Shown: positions 59,650-64,000 of the stretch, in pieces
Layout: every line of letters starts with the position of its first letter
How positions within the stretch are numbered: the stretch's first letter is position 1
Assembly (NCBI GenBank): GCA_947561715.1
Contig: OX387204.1
Location: 13,645,001-13,709,000, forward strand
Length of the DNA: 64,000 nucleotides
Direction of reading: 5' to 3'
DNA from: Ascidia mentula
Lineage: Eukaryota; Chordata; Ascidiacea; Phlebobranchia; Ascidiidae
The notes under the pieces: generated by a model
Told to the model about the DNA's origin: nothing
Seen by the model: the letters and a program-made list of their open reading frames with translations, nothing else
Database searches by the model: none
Made by a program: the position numbers and the translations under genes

Positions 59650-61946
59650 TTAAATTGCCGTGGAAGCATCATCTGTCGTTGTAACACCATTTGTTCCACC
59701 GTTTACACCGGCGGCAGTTGCCATTGTAATGCCGTTACCGTTGTTAACTTCTGTATCTCGCTTAGGTTTGCAGCAACGCAAGCCTATCCTCTGTCCCACA
59801 GCGGCGTACATATCGTTGCAAGCGATACGAAAATCCCTGTCCCGTACACTGTAGATGAAGCAGTTCCATAGACTGTTGCACATGAGTATGAAGATAACAA
59901 CTATTTCTGTGGAAGTGTACGCAACAGCAGATTCTTGAACAAGCTCGTTCGGACGGTGAAAATATATGGTTTCCAAGGCGATGCCACAGATCAGAGTGAT
60001 TAGCGAGGGGACAAGGCTCAAACTAAACACGCCAACCATAATTCCAAATGTTCTCGCCAGTTGCTTTTCGCTGGCACCCCGATCATGATCTGTTACCTCC
60101 TCTCCTCGAGAGTAGCGCCGCCAAGTGACGACGTAGTTACGTGATATGACGTAGGAAGCAATGGTGACCGCCCACATGAGGACCAACGGAATGATGAAGG
60201 CGATGCTGTACAGGACAAGGACTGTTGACCCTGAAGACGATATCAATATGGATGCCACTAGTGTGTAGGTAAGGGGTTTAACGCCGTACGGTAGCACTGC
60301 AAATACAATGGCCATCACCCAAATACATATATTTGCAGTTAAAGCTACTGGTACTGCTGATTTCCTTTGATACCGCGCCGGGTGAGAGAGTGCTATGCAG
60401 CGATCAACTCCCGCGGCGACCAAAGTGTAAATTGACACCACCAGTGACAGGACTGTAAAAAAACCGATCGCGTCCAAGTACGACCGGGGGACGCGGTTAT
60501 AAAACAGACCGCTGGGATCTCGTACAGCCGATTGCTGCTGAACTGTCATTCCGTTGACAACAATGTTATTAGAGACATTTCGCAATTCGCCCAGTTCGTG
60601 TGCTCCGTGAAACTGCATGTACAAGCTGCTCACGAAGGTTGGAAACACGATCAAACCAACGAGAATGTCCGCCAATGCCAACGAGAACCGGTATATGGCC
60701 TGATTGTGGCGAATATTCGGGTAAACGGCAAGTGCGCACAGGACAGTGGCGTTGGCGACAATAATGGCTATGGCCAGGATCACACTGAACACCATCATCG
60801 CCACTATGCTTGATCGGCAACTGAAACACAAGAATTTGATTGAAGAAAGTACGCGCAAAAAATACAACTGATTAAATTGCAAAGTCGATTGCTGTGCAAT
60901 TTGTTTTTCCAAATTTAGCTTTCGTAATTAAGATTTTAAAGAATCTTTAACTGAATATAGCATATGGCTGAGCAAATCCTCACGCCCAAGGAACGGTTTT
61001 AAATGAACGAAATTGATTTGTTGTTTTCGGATATTGAATGATGACTTCTCCACATGCAACGCAACCGAAAAGTTGCAAACATGCAGACGCACGAGTTTGC
61101 GGAAATCTTGTCATTGCAGAAACTGACAAACTGCTATAGGGCCTGACATCACCGGACGTGGATGACGCGCACATATACCATGCGCGTTACCCATTTGTTG
61201 TTGTTGTTGTAAAGATAGCATGCCCGCGCCTAATACTTGTCATTTTACGAGTTGACATTTAAATATACATAGATGACAATGCAATTTTATTTGTTGTTAG
61301 ATCCGTAAACCGTTTTTTCGTAACTGTCTCATAAGCAACTAATGATTAATACTAACCTATCCGGTAAGCACGTCCACACTGATATTCGACCCTGCTCCAC
61401 CAGTCGCTCATCAAATCCGCACCAAACAAAGGAACAGAACGGCGTGAAAGGCTGAATCACCTCATGGTAATGCGCAAATCCACCTGAGTCTCTTTCGTAC
61501 ATTGCAATCTGGATGCATGGTCTGCCTAGTTGTTGATCTGTTAACTTTGTGGCGTCCAATCCATTCACAACACTGTTCCAGTCTCTTGCCAGGGAGCTGT
61601 TTTGCGCCAAAGCGACGGTCGCCACCTCATCGGTGCACTTCTGTAGAAGCGCAGGATTATCGCAAAACCGGTCGTAAACAAGACGAGTATATGCGTTGTA
61701 CTGAAAAGTACGGACATTGCATTGCTCTTCAAACTGTGTGCAGTTCCATTCCTTCAGCGAGGCCAGGAATGAGGTCAGGTAATATTCACCGCTCGCCCAT
61801 TCGCGAAAAAACTGTTTGTACACATCGCTACAGCATTGTTCGGACTCCGGTTGTATTCCAGGTATATACCTGCACGTTTCATTGTGACATTGCGCAGGGC
61901 TAATCGTTATCAGGGCAGCAAATATCAACGTTGTATGGTGCCACAT
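59650..61946 (-). CDS. Cys-rich-ectodomain seven-helix receptor 5
   Basis: Fifth and most diverged member, minus strand. Exons 61946-61357 and 60820-59650 join in phase 2 (S|C) to give 586 residues. The ectodomain is the shortest but keeps the core: a CC pair, WNCTQFEEQC, YTRLVYDRFC, PFCSFVWCGF and WTCLPD. The seven-helix domain reads IRHNQAIYRFSLALADILVG in TM2, VDRCIAL after TM3, SLVP in TM6 and NSLWNCFIYSV in TM7, again with no TM3-ECL2 cysteine pair. The tail is short and Thr/Gly-rich and lacks the FxSVMxxxD motif of the other four. It may be the outgroup of the cluster. Confidence 0.85.
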
Positions 61947-63930
61947 GACTTACGCCTTATCCACTATAACCTGTCACAAACGTAGAGAAAATTTAAGATT
62001 CACCTCATTGGTTTGTAATATTTTGCTTCGCACTGAAAATACGTACTACCAAGTACTTTACCCAACAAGAGCTTCAACTTTGCCTGCATGGTTAGTAGTC
62101 GCCGTGGCAGCGACAGATATGCACATGTCGTGATATAGCGACGATCGGAACTATCTATAAAACCCAACAAGGTACATTAACGTTGAGTCATCCGTTGAGC
62201 TCAAAGATTACCATAACGGATACAGAACACATACGTATTCCTATAATTCCTGGCATAGCACTGTTGTGAACCTAACAACCAGCGATGATATCACAAAACT
62301 GCTGACCCATCATCACAGACATGTAGTTTCTACCGACTGGCTTTAGGCGTAATCTTAACGCCTGCTAGACCGAGACTAATCATCGGACTGAATGGTTAAT
62401 AAACCGCATCCCTCCGCATATATCTCTCCAACATAAAACCGCCTGGCAGATCACGTTGCCTTTCGCTAACACACGCTACAACCAATTACGACTCTTATCT
62501 ATAGCCTAAATTCGCCTCGAGGCGGCAAGTGGCGACTAGGACTCTTGGCAATGATTACAACTTGAGACTGTGCGACATGGCGCCAGGGTAAACATAAACA
62601 TGCATGCAAAGCAGTCGTAACTGTTTACAAACACCTCTGGTACCACTAAGCTATACTGTAGCAATGCATCCTTTGCATTTAAGCTTTGTCACCTATGTTC
62701 CGCACAAAAACCCGGAAATGAATGCAAAAAAAAGTTTCATTTCAAAATGGAATTGTGGCATTTGTTGGCAACGGTGCACAAAGCCACGCTAACCGTGTTG
62801 TCGATCTGGAACGGTGGTTGTACGGCACGCCACGATGATGACGTTTTCTGATGGGTTTAGCCCAGAAATCTCTGCTGCTATGTTTAGCTGCCTGGCGAGA
62901 AATCCACGTCATGACAGCACGATTTGGACGACAATTCCGTTTTTGCTTTTTCAACCGGACGTCATGCATGTGTGCGAGCACCCGGTGCGTATCTTGTTTA
63001 AACACATGTCCTATACTTACGTGTGTTGTGTAGCGTGCACACTGGAAGTACATAAATGTTTATTAATTGGTAGTTGACTTATCACCGGATACGTCTTGGG
63101 CATTTATGCGAAATGTCAACTCGCGCGTTTAACGCATTCGCGTGACGTCTAAGGAGCAGCAATGTTGCAAGGGTGATAGTTCGGCCATATTAAGTTTTCG
63201 AGTAAAGGGGGCCATTAAGGTTATTCCTAACCATCGCCGTCACAAGTTCTACGTAACGTTCGAAGCATATTTGCATTGAAACTTCGCAAAAGGCAGATAA
63301 ACTTAGTCACACGTAGGGCACGGTGTTGCCCCGAGACAATCTACAATGTAAGTAAAACTGCATTGGGTTTATTTGATGATTTCCATTATAATCATAGATG
63401 CCCCCCTCCCCATTTCTTACATTTGTCCTCATTTTTAATGTTCAAGTCTCAGAACATTCTGTTGACCTTATTTCTAATGTCTTCATGTTCAAACTTTTTT
63501 TTAATTCAGCATCTTTAAAGGGTAAATCGCATTCCTTTTCCAGTAGTCCATATTTTAGGTGCCGAATTGCTGGAAACCCTGATCATATTTAAAGCCATGG
63601 TCAAATTTGCTATATATTGCTTGGCGTATTTGCACATCAGTGAAAGATGAGGCGTTCGCGACTTTTCCATACATAAAACCAAAAATATCTTATTTACCAC
63701 TCATACATTTTGTTTGAGAAGAACATTACATGAAACACAATTTCGAAACAAAAGGGTGTTTGCCACAAAGATATGGGTCATGGTTAGAACGTTTTACTGT
63801 GTTATGGTCAGAAAGCAAAATGTATCCTCTTCAAAGCATTTATACCGGTTGGCCTCTAGGTGGCACAACAGATACGTGCTTTGCGCATTTCCACGTTGGC
63901 AGCATTAACCAAGCGCCCGACCCGTATACC
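61947..63930. other. Intergenic stretch downstream of the receptor cluster
   Basis: No gene is seen. The part next to 61946 is the likely promoter of receptor 5. A tRNA-like sequence with an A-tail appears only in the final 75 bases of the window. Confidence 0.45.
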
Positions 63931-64000
63931 AAGAATATAACCTGATCGGGTTTCGTGCCCAGGACATCCTGGGTTCAAATCCCGGTGTGGTCAAAAAAAA
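63922..64000 (+). repeat. tRNA-derived SINE tail or tRNA pseudogene at window end
   Basis: A good B box and T-arm (CTGGGTTCAAATCCCGG) are followed by TGTGGTC and at least eight A residues that run to the window end. A possible anticodon loop TTTCGTG precedes it. The 5' half lacks a clear A box and pairs poorly with the 3' end. The A-run suggests a retroposed copy, but the element is cut by the window edge. Confidence 0.4.

Noticed and set aside
1-64000. CRISPR arrays, operons, or bacterial origins
   Set aside because: No regularly spaced repeats are seen, and the spliced gene structures show this is eukaryotic nuclear DNA.

Overview
The window looks like animal nuclear DNA. It is AT-rich, with intron-rich protein genes, GT-AG introns mostly of about 0.1 to 1.1 kb, and degraded retroelements. 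The gene families present (GRAMD1/Aster, SLC18 vesicular transporters, beta-1,3-glycosyltransferases, METTL27-like methyltransferases, rhodopsin-type receptors) and the compact gene size fit an invertebrate deuterostome. An ascidian tunicate is my best guess, from general impression only. All exon models below were built by reading splice sites and checking that codon phase is kept; no transcript data were available.

Layout. 1-3.5 kb: no gene seen. 3.5-12.4 kb (+): a 17-exon GRAMD1/Aster sterol-transfer gene with a possible alternative first exon at 4.5 kb. 12.4-15.7 kb: no convincing gene. 15.7-26.5 kb: a young tandem duplication of a roughly 5.2-kb unit; each unit carries a two-exon beta-1,3-glycosyltransferase gene and a four-exon METTL27-like methyltransferase gene. 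The first methyltransferase copy is broken, the second is intact. 27.6-37.8 kb (+): two older tandem SLC18 (VMAT/VAChT-type) genes, nine coding exons each, with identical intron phases. 39.3-40.5 kb (-): a third, diverged methyltransferase gene, followed by a one-exon relic of a fourth at 41.1 kb.

43-62 kb: five receptor genes of one unusual family (two on +, three on -). Each has one coding exon for a secreted-type cysteine-rich ectodomain and a second for a complete seven-helix domain, joined by a phase-2 intron at the same place, just before a conserved Cys. The first two are a young 2.57-kb duplication. The second copy sits inside head-to-head fragments of a Penelope-like retroelement and has lost the promoter and 5' exon of its parent. 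62-64 kb: no gene; the last bases look like the tail of a tRNA-derived SINE.

How the genes relate. This is mainly a set of local gene-family expansions, not a pathway. The receptor array is the most likely previously undescribed system. Its ectodomain is one I cannot assign to a named family. Its seven-helix domain lacks the usual TM3-ECL2 disulfide cysteines and the Pro of NPxxY, and four of five members share a short C-terminal motif. The vesicular transporter pair is also notable: one copy keeps the acidic residues needed for amine transport, while the other has changed two of them.
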